DNA of 20,641 nt from a virus: the IMG/VR virus record IMGVR_UViG_3300047551_002633, positions 1-20,641 of that record, one strand, 5' to 3'. The position numbers and the translations under genes were made by a program. This document shows positions 1 through 5,963 of the stretch, piece after piece; positions within the stretch are counted from its first letter, which is position 1, and the number at the start of each line of letters is the position of its first letter. The notes beneath the pieces were generated by a model. That model was not told the DNA's origin. It ran no database searches and saw only the letters and a program-made list of their open reading frames with translations.

Positions 1-1372
1 TCGTGAAGAATTGACCATTAGGAGTCAACGTTACGCCAGAAGTTTTGAGTGCATCAGTGTTCACTTCTTTGTTCAGTAGTTTATCTACAGTAACTCCGTG
101 ATGAATGATATCAAACATTTCTTGATCATAGTCTTTCGGATCGATCAGAGTTTCTGGAGAGATATTATACTGCATCATCAAATGGGGATACAGAGAGTTC
201 AAATCAAACGATGCAACCCAGTTATGAAGACCGATCTGAGGATCTTTAACATATGCACCTTCGAATCTCTCATCTTTCTCACCAATGACTTTCGGTGGTA
301 CAACAATATTTCTTTCAAGCAAGTAATTGTAGATGATTGCATCCCACATTCTTGTTTGAGCGAAGATATCATCATAGTTCGACTTAGTGTCATATGCGAG
401 AGTAAGACCAAGTTCAAGCAGTTTTAGTTTGTCTTCAAGTTTAACAATCAGTTCAACGTCTTTGATGTTATACTCGATAAACTTTTGATAGTTTAGTTTG
501 TACAACTGATGGAGATTATCATACTCATCATAAGACAATTTGCTTTCACCAAGCTCGACGTTTGCAATATTATCCAATCGATAAGATTCTTGTGACTTCC
601 CACCAGGAGCATACCAGCGATACAGTTCGATATAGTCTAGAGAAGAAATGCCGATGATCTCATAGATCACGGTATCTTTACCACGAATCGTTAGCTTTCT
701 TTCGCTAATCATAGACCAAGGCGAAAGTTTTTTCATATCATCTTCACCGAGAAGTTTGGTGAAGCGATTTACAAGATACGGAATATCAAAGTATCTTGTA
801 TTCCAGCCAGTGATAACATCAGGATAATTTTCTGACCAATCTCGAATGAATGTTTTACAAAGAGTCCATTCATCTTTGCATTTGATATACGTTACATCAT
901 CATAGATATTGTTGAAATCTCCGCACCCATAAACAATCATTTTACCGTTAAGGGTTTTGATTGAGATTGCAGTGATTGGTTCATTTGCTTTGTATGGGTC
1001 AGGAAAGCCATTTTCCGACCCGACTTCGATATCGATGATTGCAATGTTAATCTTCGACTGGTCCCATTCGACCATTCCTTTGAACTCATCAGCAATAAAG
1101 GCATATTCATATCGTGTGTTCCCATAAATTTTAAAGTTTTCTACTTCATCGAAACGATTGACAAAATCTCTACACTCTCGAATAGAATCGAATTTGTTTT
1201 CTTCGAGAGACTCCCCTTGAAGATTTTTCCAAGGAGAATTAGATTTATTTTTTGCAGGTAAAAACATAGTCGGCGTGTAACCGATTTTCATCTTTACACG
1301 CCGTTCGTTCTCAACACCACGATAGAGAATGTTGTTTCCTGCACAAATTACATTTGTGTAGAATTTATTCAT
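1..1372 (-). CDS. 43: DNA polymerase gp43, family B, N-terminal part (3' end beyond window)
   Basis: Replicative DNA polymerase of the T4 type. 457 codons are open from an ATG at 1372 to the left window edge, about half of the T4 protein. The 3'-5' exonuclease is complete: Exo I with D114 and E116 (DIEVG), Exo II in GWNTRYFDIPYL with D196, and Exo III D305 in YNIKDVEL. Polymerase motif A follows at residue 390 (DLNSLYPHLM), where family B enzymes carry DxxSLYPS and the first catalytic aspartate. These positions lie near those of T4 gp43 (D112, E114, D219, D324, D408). The ATG overlaps the stop of the preceding gene by one base (TGATG) and has no clear Shine-Dalgarno, so translation may be coupled or RegA-controlled. 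It is the last gene of the conserved 45-44-62-regA-43 order. No frameshift was seen in what is visible. Confidence 0.97.
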   Translation of the reverse strand, partial: MNKFYTNVICAGNNILYRGVENERRVKMKIGYTPTMFLPAKNKSNSPWKNLQGESLEENKFDSIRECRDFVNRFDEVENFKIYGNTRYEYAFIADEFKGMVEWDQSKINIAIIDIEVGSENGFPDPYKANEPITAISIKTLNGKMIVYGCGDFNNIYDDVTYIKCKDEWTLCKTFIRDWSENYPDVITGWNTRYFDIPYLVNRFTKLLGEDDMKKLSPWSMISERKLTIRGKDTVIYEIIGISSLDYIELYRWYAPGGKSQESYRLDNIANVELGESKLSYDEYDNLHQLYKLNYQKFIEYNIKDVELIVKLEDKLKLLELGLTLAYDTKSNYDDIFAQTRMWDAIIYNYLLERNIVVPPKVIGEKDERFEGAYVKDPQIGLHNWVASFDLNSLYPHLMMQYNISPETLIDPKDYDQEMFDIIHHGVTVDKLLNKEVNTDALKTSGVTLTPNGQFFT

Positions 1373-1668
1373 CAAATTTTAGGAATAGCTGATGCGATTT
1401 GAATACCAGAACCGAAATATTGATTGTACTGATTTTGTAGTTCAACTACTGGATTTGTGATGCACAGAACATCATCATAATGTAAGACGATTCCTCTTTT
1501 GAATTCTTCAGAGAATTCTAGAAAAGGAACAAACCCCATCATGGGACCGTCTTTAGTTGGCTGAACAATCACTTGAACTGGTTGTCTGATAGTGAGATGA
1601 TCTTTCTCACGCTCGACTTCACCGAGAACTGTGTGATTGGTTTTAAATGTCACGAGTTTAAGTTTCAT
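1372..1668 (-). CDS. Sm-like (LSm/Hfq-like) small protein, putative
   Basis: 98 aa. The pattern is a small all-beta protein: MKLKLVTFKTNHTVLGEVE, then strands around QPVQVIVQPT, then VPFLEFSEE, then a hydrophobic stretch ending VLCITNP and a Y-rich tail. From family knowledge, a short 'no-hide, keep pathway open' barrel of this kind occurs in T4-like cyanophages, and a related protein of putative cyanophage origin was described as Sm-like from its crystal structure. The assignment here rests on pattern memory, not a search. If correct, it would be an RNA-binding ring protein like Hfq. It starts at an ATG sharing ATGA with the previous gene's stop and ends one base into gp43, so it is tightly coupled to the polymerase. 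An SH3-like barrel of other function is the main alternative. Confidence 0.6.
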   Translation of the reverse strand: MKLKLVTFKTNHTVLGEVEREKDHLTIRQPVQVIVQPTKDGPMMGFVPFLEFSEEFKRGIVLHYDDVLCITNPVVELQNQYNQYFGSGIQIASAIPKI

Positions 1669-1892
1669 TGCGGAACTTCCTCTGTCTCATCGAAGACTGC
1701 AAGGGTTACCCAACGTTTTGGGAAAAGCATCTCACGATTTTGAAAATCGCGGATATCTAGAGTTGGATCATCAATCAGACCAATCAACTCGACCATATTA
1801 TCATAATCGCGCAAAACTAAATCATACTTTTGTGCGCGAAATAGATTATACTTGACTGCAAGAGATTCTGCAACTTTAGAAATATTAGTCAA
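1665..1892 (-). CDS. Hypothetical protein, 75 aa
   Basis: I do not recognise this gene. The product is 75 aa, mixed and mostly acidic at the C-terminus (DETEEVPQ), with an N-terminal helix-like segment (SKVAESLAVKYNLFRAQKYD) and no membrane segment or cysteine motif. The start is uncertain. The frame opens with TTG at 1892, inside the last codons of the MazG-like gene, with GGAG 11 bases upstream; the next in-frame ATG is at residue 33 and would leave only 43 aa. The stop overlaps the following Sm-like gene by ATGA, which supports genuine translation in this operon. The position, just upstream of gp43 and after two pyrophosphohydrolase-like genes, says little about function. Confidence 0.6.
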   Translation of the reverse strand: MTNISKVAESLAVKYNLFRAQKYDLVLRDYDNMVELIGLIDDPTLDIRDFQNREMLFPKRWVTLAVFDETEEVPQ

Positions 1893-2175
1893 TTTGAATA
1901 TTACTCCATTGTTTAAGTTTATTGAACTTAGCTTGTTTAGCTAATTGTAGACTAGATCCATTGATAAAATTCTTTTCTTCAAGAAGTTCAATCATAGCAA
2001 GAAGATCACCTAATTCTTCTTCTAGATGATCTTTATTTGTTTTTGGTTTTCCAGGCTTATAATTATTCGCTCCAAATCTTTCGCATTTACTTACAGCCTG
2101 AATAACTTCAGCACACTCTTCTTGAAGAATTAAAAGTATTTCTTTGATATCACTCATGTTATAATTGTATAACAT
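1885..2175 (-). CDS. MazG-like nucleotide pyrophosphohydrolase
   Basis: All-alpha NTP pyrophosphohydrolase (MazG superfamily), 96 aa, probably hydrolysing a (d)NTP to the monophosphate and pyrophosphate. The metal-binding signature is visible: QEECAEVIQ with E20-x2-E23, then LEEELGDLLAMIELL with E54-x2-D57. A single domain of this size is usual for phage members. The start is ambiguous. ATG at 2175 lies inside a promoter-like element and palindrome, while ATG at residue 7 (2157) falls where transcription from that promoter would begin, giving a leaderless message and a protein starting MSDIKEIL. Neither start has a Shine-Dalgarno. It follows the AbrB/MazG fusion gene directly, so two related enzymes are adjacent. 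Substrate cannot be read from sequence; host (p)ppGpp or non-canonical dNTPs are possibilities. Confidence 0.85.
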   Translation of the reverse strand: MLYNYNMSDIKEILLILQEECAEVIQAVSKCERFGANNYKPGKPKTNKDHLEEELGDLLAMIELLEEKNFINGSSLQLAKQAKFNKLKQWSNIQID

Positions 2176-2192
2176 TTATACAAAGTTGTCAA
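2156..2192 (-). promoter_or_regulatory. Sigma70-like promoter with two overlapping inverted repeats
   Basis: On the minus strand TTGACA (2192-2187) is followed after 17 bases by TACAAT (2169-2164). The spacer and -10 carry a perfect repeat TTGTATAA-ATG-TTATACAA (2183-2165, 8-bp arms), and a second perfect repeat has arms ATGTTATA and TATAACAT (2175-2168 and 2163-2156). The two share bases, so as RNA or cruciform only one could form at a time; as DNA they look like an operator. The -35 lies in the last codons of the AbrB/MazG fusion gene. Predicted transcription start is near 2157. Confidence 0.6.
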
Positions 2193-2676
2193 GTTTTGGT
2201 GGGGTCCATCCTTCTGGTTTTAAAACTTTGCCGTCTTCGCGTTTGATAACTTTGCCAGTTTGCAGGTCGATTTTTTCGAGATTGCTTCGAGCAACTTCAT
2301 CCCATGCGCCGTAAACATTCCAGCCTTTCATCTTACAATAGCCAAGAATTACCCAAATCATATCCATACACGCATCTAATTGTTCAACCTCTGTTTTAGA
2401 TTCTTTAAATTCTGTAAACTCTTCTTCAATGAGATTAGCATAAAGAATTATATTCTCAACAGAAGGTTTTTGATCACATGCATCAACGAAAGTATTCACA
2501 TCATTATAAAAGTCAGTCTCAAGTTTTCTCAAAATGATTGTTCCATCTTTTTCAGAGATATCAAGTCTTGTTCCTTCGTACCATTTCATCTGCTCACACA
2601 ATTCATCAGGCAACTGAAGAACAGCAGAACCATCTTCTAGAACTTCAACAACTTCACCTACAAATTTATCCTTCAT
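2176..2676 (-). CDS. AbrB/MazE-like domain fused to MazG-like pyrophosphohydrolase
   Basis: 166 aa with two recognisable parts. Residues 6-51 read as a swapped-hairpin (AbrB/MazE/SpoVT) DNA-binding domain: GEVVEVLEDGSAVLQLPDEL, then EGTRLDISEKDGTIILRK, matching the usual pattern of a conserved 'ip.el...l...eG..l.i....g.iil.' core. Residues 53-165 resemble phage MazG-like all-alpha pyrophosphohydrolases: LIEEEFTEF (E86-x2-E89), EQLDACMDMIWVILGY (E98-x2-D101, D105), DEVARSNLEKI, and a Lys/Pro-rich tail (KREDGKVLKPEGW) that I associate with T4-like cyanophage members. The fusion of both is unusual. The ATG at 2676 lies 11 bases before the stop of the previous gene, with no clear Shine-Dalgarno. 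The following gene is another MazG-like enzyme preceded by a palindromic promoter, a plausible operator for this protein. The N-terminal domain could alternatively be a non-DNA-binding barrel. Confidence 0.75.
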   Translation of the reverse strand: MKDKFVGEVVEVLEDGSAVLQLPDELCEQMKWYEGTRLDISEKDGTIILRKLETDFYNDVNTFVDACDQKPSVENIILYANLIEEEFTEFKESKTEVEQLDACMDMIWVILGYCKMKGWNVYGAWDEVARSNLEKIDLQTGKVIKREDGKVLKPEGWTPPKLDNFV

Positions 2677-3031
2677 TACTATTCGGGTCTAGTGATACCC
2701 GCCTCCATTCATTATCAACTTTCAACCAAAGGCGTTTGTCTCTACCAACTGACAATCCAACTTGCAAGTCATATTGTGGATTGATTGGAAGAAAAGTATA
2801 GCCATTCATTTCTTTTGGGGGTTCTGGAGGCTTTGAGTGTCCCTGTAAAGTTAAAATTGTTGTTCCAACAGGTTGCATATCTACATCCGCAACATCTACT
2901 GGTGCAGGCAACATTTCTTTAACGATAGTTTCTTTTGTATGAATTCGTTCAATCACTTCTTTACCAGCGAAAATACCACCAAGCAAACCACCAAGTAACC
3001 CAGTGCCTCTAATAAATTTTCGTCTATTCAT
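2666..3031 (-). CDS. Hypothetical protein with Tat-like signal peptide
   Basis: 121 aa, function unknown. The N-terminus MNRRKFIRGTGLLGGLLGG has the architecture of a twin-arginine signal: an RR followed by K-F-I (consensus S/T-R-R-x-F-L-K), then an uncharged Gly/Leu-rich stretch to about residue 22. No clear AxA cleavage site follows, so the segment could remain as a membrane anchor. The rest is soluble-looking, with a Pro-rich stretch (SKPPEPPKE, about 86-94) and WLKVDNEWRRVSLDPN near the end. ATG at 3031 is preceded by GGAG at five bases and shares ATGA with the dCMP deaminase stop, so the start is well supported. A Tat substrate is odd among DNA-metabolism genes; export of a phage protein before lysis would be inferred. 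Plain signal-anchor protein is the alternative. Confidence 0.75.
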   Translation of the reverse strand: MNRRKFIRGTGLLGGLLGGIFAGKEVIERIHTKETIVKEMLPAPVDVADVDMQPVGTTILTLQGHSKPPEPPKEMNGYTFLPINPQYDLQVGLSVGRDKRLWLKVDNEWRRVSLDPNSNEG

Positions 3032-3507
3032 ATTTTCTCCACATTCACATTACATTTTTCTAAAAATTTTATGCCATCATCTGAGCGATATGTATTACGA
3101 TAATAAACACTTTTAATCCCGCTCTGATATATGAGTTTAGCACAATCTAAGCATGGAGAGTGGGTAATAAACATCGAAGCACCATCACCAGACTCAGTAG
3201 ATTTGGCTAACTTAGAGAGTGCATTTTGTTCAGCATGAAGCACCTCTGGTTTGGTTTTTAGTGTAGGTTCTTCTCCATAATAAGGAAGCCCTATGGCGTC
3301 TTCGCATTTATTATCCCACCCTGAGGGCATTCCATTCCAGCCAAAACTTATTATATTATTATCCTTAACTATAACAACACCGACATGCAATCTTTGTGCG
3401 TATGACATCTCCGAAATTCTAGTAGCAAGATCCAAGTATAGTTTATTATACTTTTCTTTTTTGAGTTTTTCCTTTTCTCCATCCATCTCGAATTGTATCC
3501 CTTTCAT
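3028..3507 (-). CDS. cd: dCMP deaminase
   Basis: Zinc-dependent deoxycytidylate deaminase converting dCMP to dUMP for thymidylate synthesis. With the ATG at 3507 the protein is 159 aa. The zinc site is clear: HAEQNAL gives ligand H91 and catalytic E93, and HSPCLDC gives ligands C119 and C122. GVVIVKDNNIISFGWNGMPSG upstream of it is the substrate-binding face typical of T4-like dCMP deaminases. An in-frame TTG at 3510 and an ATG at 3486 are alternative starts. The 3486 start would give a more usual N-terminus and has AAAGGG about 12 bases upstream; no good Shine-Dalgarno precedes 3507. The 5' end overlaps the upstream HNH endonuclease gene by about 40-60 bases in another frame, suggesting that insertion of that gene altered the original 5' end. 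Confidence 0.93.
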   Translation of the reverse strand: MKGIQFEMDGEKEKLKKEKYNKLYLDLATRISEMSYAQRLHVGVVIVKDNNIISFGWNGMPSGWDNKCEDAIGLPYYGEEPTLKTKPEVLHAEQNALSKLAKSTESGDGASMFITHSPCLDCAKLIYQSGIKSVYYRNTYRSDDGIKFLEKCNVNVEKI

Positions 3508-3991
3508 CAATCATTCTATTTTCAATTCCATTCGTAATCCAGATCATTCCTAAATTTCTTTTATTGGGTAATTGTGCAATTCTTTTTAAATGTCCAGAAT
3601 CCGCATTAATTTTACCTTGAGCTTTTCCACCCAGTTTAGCTATTTCGGATCTTAAATGGGGATTAAAAAAAGCATTAGTTTTCAATTCTCGACAAACTTC
3701 AGAACTTCTTTTTCCGCCGGCCGATGCTCCAAGTTTTTGGATATTTTTCATATGTCCACTATCTCTATTTTTAGATCCTTGAACCTTTCCTCCTAAAGAA
3801 GCGCAAATTCTCATAGCTTCATCAGTTTGTCCTGAAAGCAAATAGTACGCCCCCAAATCTTCTTTTTTACCGTATTTTTCGTAAAGTTTAAGATGTTCTT
3901 TGGCATGTTCTTCCCTGGTTAGTTCAATTAAGTTGGACGGATCATCCGATCCGCCCATATGTTTAGGAAGTATGTGATGTTTATGTTTCAT
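3446..3991 (-). CDS. HNH endonuclease, free-standing homing type
   Basis: 181 aa. The N-terminus holds an HNH motif: KHHILPKHMGG (H5, H6), DPSNLIELT (N20), REEHAKEH (H29, H33). Two copies of a modular repeat follow at about 66-87 and 120-141, each reading L-G-G-K-x-Q-G-K-x-N-x-D-S-G-H-x-K-x-I-x-Q-L with variations; such repeats serve DNA binding in phage homing enzymes. The C-terminus MIWITNGIENRMI with DGWRKGK is another module typical of these proteins. It probably nicks or cuts DNA of related phages near the dCMP deaminase locus and spreads by repair. AGGAGG lies only one base before the ATG, unusually close, and CATAAATA (4005-3998) just upstream resembles a T4 late promoter. The gene's 3' end overlaps the deaminase start. 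Confidence 0.88.
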   Translation of the reverse strand: MKHKHHILPKHMGGSDDPSNLIELTREEHAKEHLKLYEKYGKKEDLGAYYLLSGQTDEAMRICASLGGKVQGSKNRDSGHMKNIQKLGASAGGKRSSEVCRELKTNAFFNPHLRSEIAKLGGKAQGKINADSGHLKRIAQLPNKRNLGMIWITNGIENRMIDERDTIRDGWRKGKTQKRKV

Positions 3992-4029
3992 ACCTCCTAT
4001 TTATGAGTTTTACATGCCGAAAGATGATT

Positions 4030-4164
4030 TCACAGTGCCTCATATTCATCTTTACCTACACCACACTCGGGGCAAGTAAAGTCATCAGGCAATTCTTCCC
4101 ATTTACCTTCTGTTGCTTCATCATGCACATGCCCGCACACTACACAAACGTAATCTGGTTTCAT
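4030..4164 (-). CDS. Rubredoxin, 44 aa
   Basis: Small iron-sulfur electron carrier. The 44-residue product starts [11 protein letters not shown] and contains the two rubredoxin knuckles: C7-x2-C10-G and C31-P-x-C34-G, with the aromatic Y5 and W22 and the segment [11 protein letters not shown] typical of rubredoxins, which bind one Fe by four cysteines. The length is slightly below the usual 50-55 aa, mostly from a shortened middle. ATG at 4164 overlaps the rubrerythrin stop as ATGA, so the two are translationally coupled. In most bacteria the rubredoxin-like module is the C-terminal domain of rubrerythrin; here it is a separate gene directly after it, which suggests that this protein donates electrons to that enzyme. 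Confidence 0.93.
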   Translation of the reverse strand: MKPDYVCVVCGHVHDEATEGKWEELPDDFTCPECGVGKDEYEAL

Positions 4165-4616
4165 AGAGCCTCCAATACTTGTTTATATGCATTCGCATGG
4201 CGCTCTTCAACTTTCTTCAAAGCATGAAAACGCTTTTCTGCTTTCTCTAGAAGTTCGATAAATTCACGCGCATGTTCTTTAGATTCTTGAGTCTGATCTT
4301 GAAATTCTTTTGAAGATTCGATATCACCTTCAGTCATTGCAATAGCTTCGAATTGAGGATACATTTCTGTGTACTCATAAGTCTCGCCAGCAATTGCTTT
4401 TTCTAGGCACTCTTTAGTTGATGGTTTGCCGATCAACAATTCAAGGTGTCCCCATGCATGTTTGATTTCTTGATCTGCGGTATGTTCGAAGTGTTTTGCT
4501 ACATCTTCGAATCCTTCAGCCCGAGCGATTCTGGCAAAATAACGATACTTGATATGTGCCATGGATTCGCCAGCTAAAGCACTCTCAAGATTTTTTAGTG
4601 TTACCGAGGTTTTCAT
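4161..4616 (-). CDS. rbr: Rubrerythrin, diiron ferritin-like domain only
   Basis: 151 aa four-helix-bundle protein of the rubrerythrin family, normally a non-haem diiron peroxidase that reduces H2O2 with electrons from rubredoxin. Visible ligands: E17 in [12 protein letters not shown]50 and H53 in [11 protein letters not shown]78 and E81 in [14 protein letters not shown]. In the last helix, aligned on H115 (ESKEHAREF), the expected Glu three residues before the His is Ser112, with Glu at 111 and 114, so one metal ligand may be shifted or lost. The rubredoxin domain is absent and encoded as the next gene (4030-4164). An AAGGAT Shine-Dalgarno precedes the ATG at 4616. The metallophosphoesterase gene ends nine bases upstream. 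Phage-encoded rubrerythrin is rare; it could protect an infected microaerophilic or anaerobic host. Confidence 0.92.
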   Translation of the reverse strand: MKTSVTLKNLESALAGESMAHIKYRYFARIARAEGFEDVAKHFEHTADQEIKHAWGHLELLIGKPSTKECLEKAIAGETYEYTEMYPQFEAIAMTEGDIESSKEFQDQTQESKEHAREFIELLEKAEKRFHALKKVEERHANAYKQVLEAL

Positions 4617-4625
4617 TTTTATCCT

Positions 4626-5390
4626 TTATAGTGTGTAGTATTTTAATTTAAAACTATCTGCTCTTGATTCATAACCAATGTAGCCGCGAGGATTACATAC
4701 GATTCTAGTTTCTCCAATCATATAATCAAATTCATCATGAGTATGTCCATGTGTCCACAATTTAATTTGTGGGCGATCTAAAATAAATTCAGAAAGATCG
4801 CTAGAATAAGCTCCGTTACTTAAAACATCATCTTTATACTTTGGTTTGACAGACAGTTTTGAAGGGGCATGGTGCCCAATGACAACATATTTTTTTGTCG
4901 TATCTGTAGTTGCATCACGAATATAATCTAAAGTATTTTTATGCTCTTCATAAACAAATTCTGGAGTAAGAACTTTGTTTTGTCCATTGCGAATAGTTCT
5001 AAAGTCATTCATAACTTGTTTGACATGAAACAGAGTAGATGGATCATTACGATTCATATCGGTCCATAAAGTACCACATACGAAAGTAACATCATCTATG
5101 ACTTTTGATTCTTTCTCAAGAAGAAAAACATTTTCGAATCGCTTCAACTTCACCGACAATATGGTTTTACTTGCTCGAAGATCCCCTCCATAATGCTCAT
5201 GGTTACCCATGATATAAATTACATTTGAAAATTGTTTAGAACATTCTTCAAAAAACACTTCTTCGATTTCTTCGAATCGTTTTGCAACACAGATATCACC
5301 AGATAAAACTAGAACATCAGCCGACTCTTCATTTTTCAATGAGATTGGACCGAACTCTAAGTGTATATCAGATGCGAGTGCTATTTTCAT
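4626..5390 (-). CDS. Calcineurin-like metallophosphoesterase
   Basis: 254 aa phosphoesterase with the complete binuclear-metal signature in order: D8 and H10 (SDIHLE), G31-D32 (LSGDI), G62-N63-H64-E65 (MGNHEHYGG), G172-H173-H174 (VIGHHAPS), and G215-H216-x-H218 (THGHTHDE). This is a single-domain enzyme, unlike gp47 in the same window. Substrate is unknown; relatives hydrolyse phosphodiesters, cyclic nucleotides or phosphoproteins. The gene begins a transcription unit: a TTGACA promoter and an 11-bp inverted repeat lie directly upstream, and the likely ribosome site (AAGGGG, nine bases before the ATG at 5390) is inside the 3' arm of that repeat, so a hairpin could hide it. Rubrerythrin and rubredoxin follow in the same unit. 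Confidence 0.92.
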   Translation of the reverse strand: MKIALASDIHLEFGPISLKNEESADVLVLSGDICVAKRFEEIEEVFFEECSKQFSNVIYIMGNHEHYGGDLRASKTILSVKLKRFENVFLLEKESKVIDDVTFVCGTLWTDMNRNDPSTLFHVKQVMNDFRTIRNGQNKVLTPEFVYEEHKNTLDYIRDATTDTTKKYVVIGHHAPSKLSVKPKYKDDVLSNGAYSSDLSEFILDRPQIKLWTHGHTHDEFDYMIGETRIVCNPRGYIGYESRADSFKLKYYTL

Positions 5391-5399
5391 AATGTAATT

Positions 5400-5442
5400 C
5401 CCCTTTCCATATTATACTAACATGGAAAGGGGTTCCTGTCAA
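5400..5442 (-). promoter_or_regulatory. Promoter with 11-bp inverted repeat covering spacer, -10 and ribosome site
   Basis: After the hsp20 stop the minus strand reads TTGACA (5442-5437), then after 17 bases TAGTAT (5419-5414) with an extended TGT in front; a full TATAAT (5416-5411) lies at spacing 20. Perfect 11-bp arms, CCCCTTTCCAT (5432-5422) and ATGGAAAGGGG (5410-5400), enclose an 11-nt loop that contains the -10. The 3' arm ends in AAGGGG nine bases before the metallophosphoesterase ATG. It could be a repressor operator or a hairpin controlling translation. There is no U-run, so I do not call it a terminator. Confidence 0.65.
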
Positions 5443-5445
5443 GAG

Positions 5446-5910
5446 TTATTCCTGTAGAAGTTGTTGTTTTTTAGCAACAATAGGAATGCGTTTTGGGAGG
5501 CTTTCTTCTGGGATGATGTTCTCTAGCTCAACCGTTAGAATTCCGTGCTCTAGGCTCGCTCCATTGACTCTAACCGTGTCTGCCATCTGCACAGTTTTCT
5601 TGAAAGAGCGGTAGCCGATGCCATGATGCAAATAAGAACGATTATCATTCTTATCCGCTTTCTTTCCTGTGATTGTGAGAACCCCCTTTACAACCTCAAT
5701 GTCAATTTCATCTTGTGAAAAACCTGCTACTGCAAGTTCGACAAGATACTTGTTGTCATTTTCTTTTACGATATTATGAGGAGGAAAGGTATGTGAAGGA
5801 AGTTTTTCATGAGCCAAGTTTTCGAATGCATTAAACAGACGATCAAACCCGACAGTTGAAGGAACAAGAGGACCAAAAGAAATACGACCAAGTGATAAAT
5901 CATTACCCAT
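5446..5910 (-). CDS. hsp20: Small heat-shock protein Hsp20
   Basis: 154 aa ATP-independent chaperone of the IbpA/alpha-crystallin family, holding unfolding proteins in the cytoplasm. N-terminal arm to about residue 45 (FGPLVPSTVGFDRLFNAFEN is the IbpA-like segment); alpha-crystallin domain about 46-133, with LVELAVAGFSQDEIDIEV, GVLTITGKK, YLHHGIGYRSFKKTVQM and the signature NGASLEHGILTVEL at 116-129; C-terminal I-x-I anchor in RIPIV (142-144). Hsp20 genes are a known feature of marine T4-like phages and probably aid capsid assembly or host proteostasis. A strong AAGGAG sits seven bases before the ATG at 5910. Upstream is a structured gap ending in a terminator-like hairpin, so expression may begin elsewhere or depend on readthrough. 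The next gene downstream has its own promoter. Confidence 0.96.
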   Translation of the reverse strand: MGNDLSLGRISFGPLVPSTVGFDRLFNAFENLAHEKLPSHTFPPHNIVKENDNKYLVELAVAGFSQDEIDIEVVKGVLTITGKKADKNDNRSYLHHGIGYRSFKKTVQMADTVRVNGASLEHGILTVELENIIPEESLPKRIPIVAKKQQLLQE

Positions 5911-5935
5911 TTTTTTCTCCTTAATTAAGCAAGTT

Positions 5936-5963
5936 AAAATAAACCAACCCCGAAGGCATTGGT
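5936..5963 (-). terminator. Intrinsic terminator-like hairpin with UUCG tetraloop
   Basis: On the minus strand ACCAA pairs with TTGGT and the top of the stem closes CC(UUCG)GG with one bulged G and one G-U pair. It is followed by TTTATTTT. This would end transcripts from regA and the 61-aa gene before hsp20, about 25 bases ahead of the hsp20 ATG. Confidence 0.55.

Noticed and set aside
98-427. Plus-strand reading frame opposite gp43, and other plus-strand frames such as 13615-13959 and 16322-16651
   Set aside because: All lie opposite minus-strand genes with clear family motifs, show no recognisable domain and have no ribosome sites in context.
1885-2676. Toxin-antitoxin pair suggested by the MazE-like domain
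   Set aside because: The adjacent gene is a MazG-like enzyme with metal ligands, not a MazF-type toxin.
5400-5432. Inverted repeat as an intrinsic terminator of hsp20
   Set aside because: No U-run follows, and promoter hexamers are embedded in and next to the repeat.
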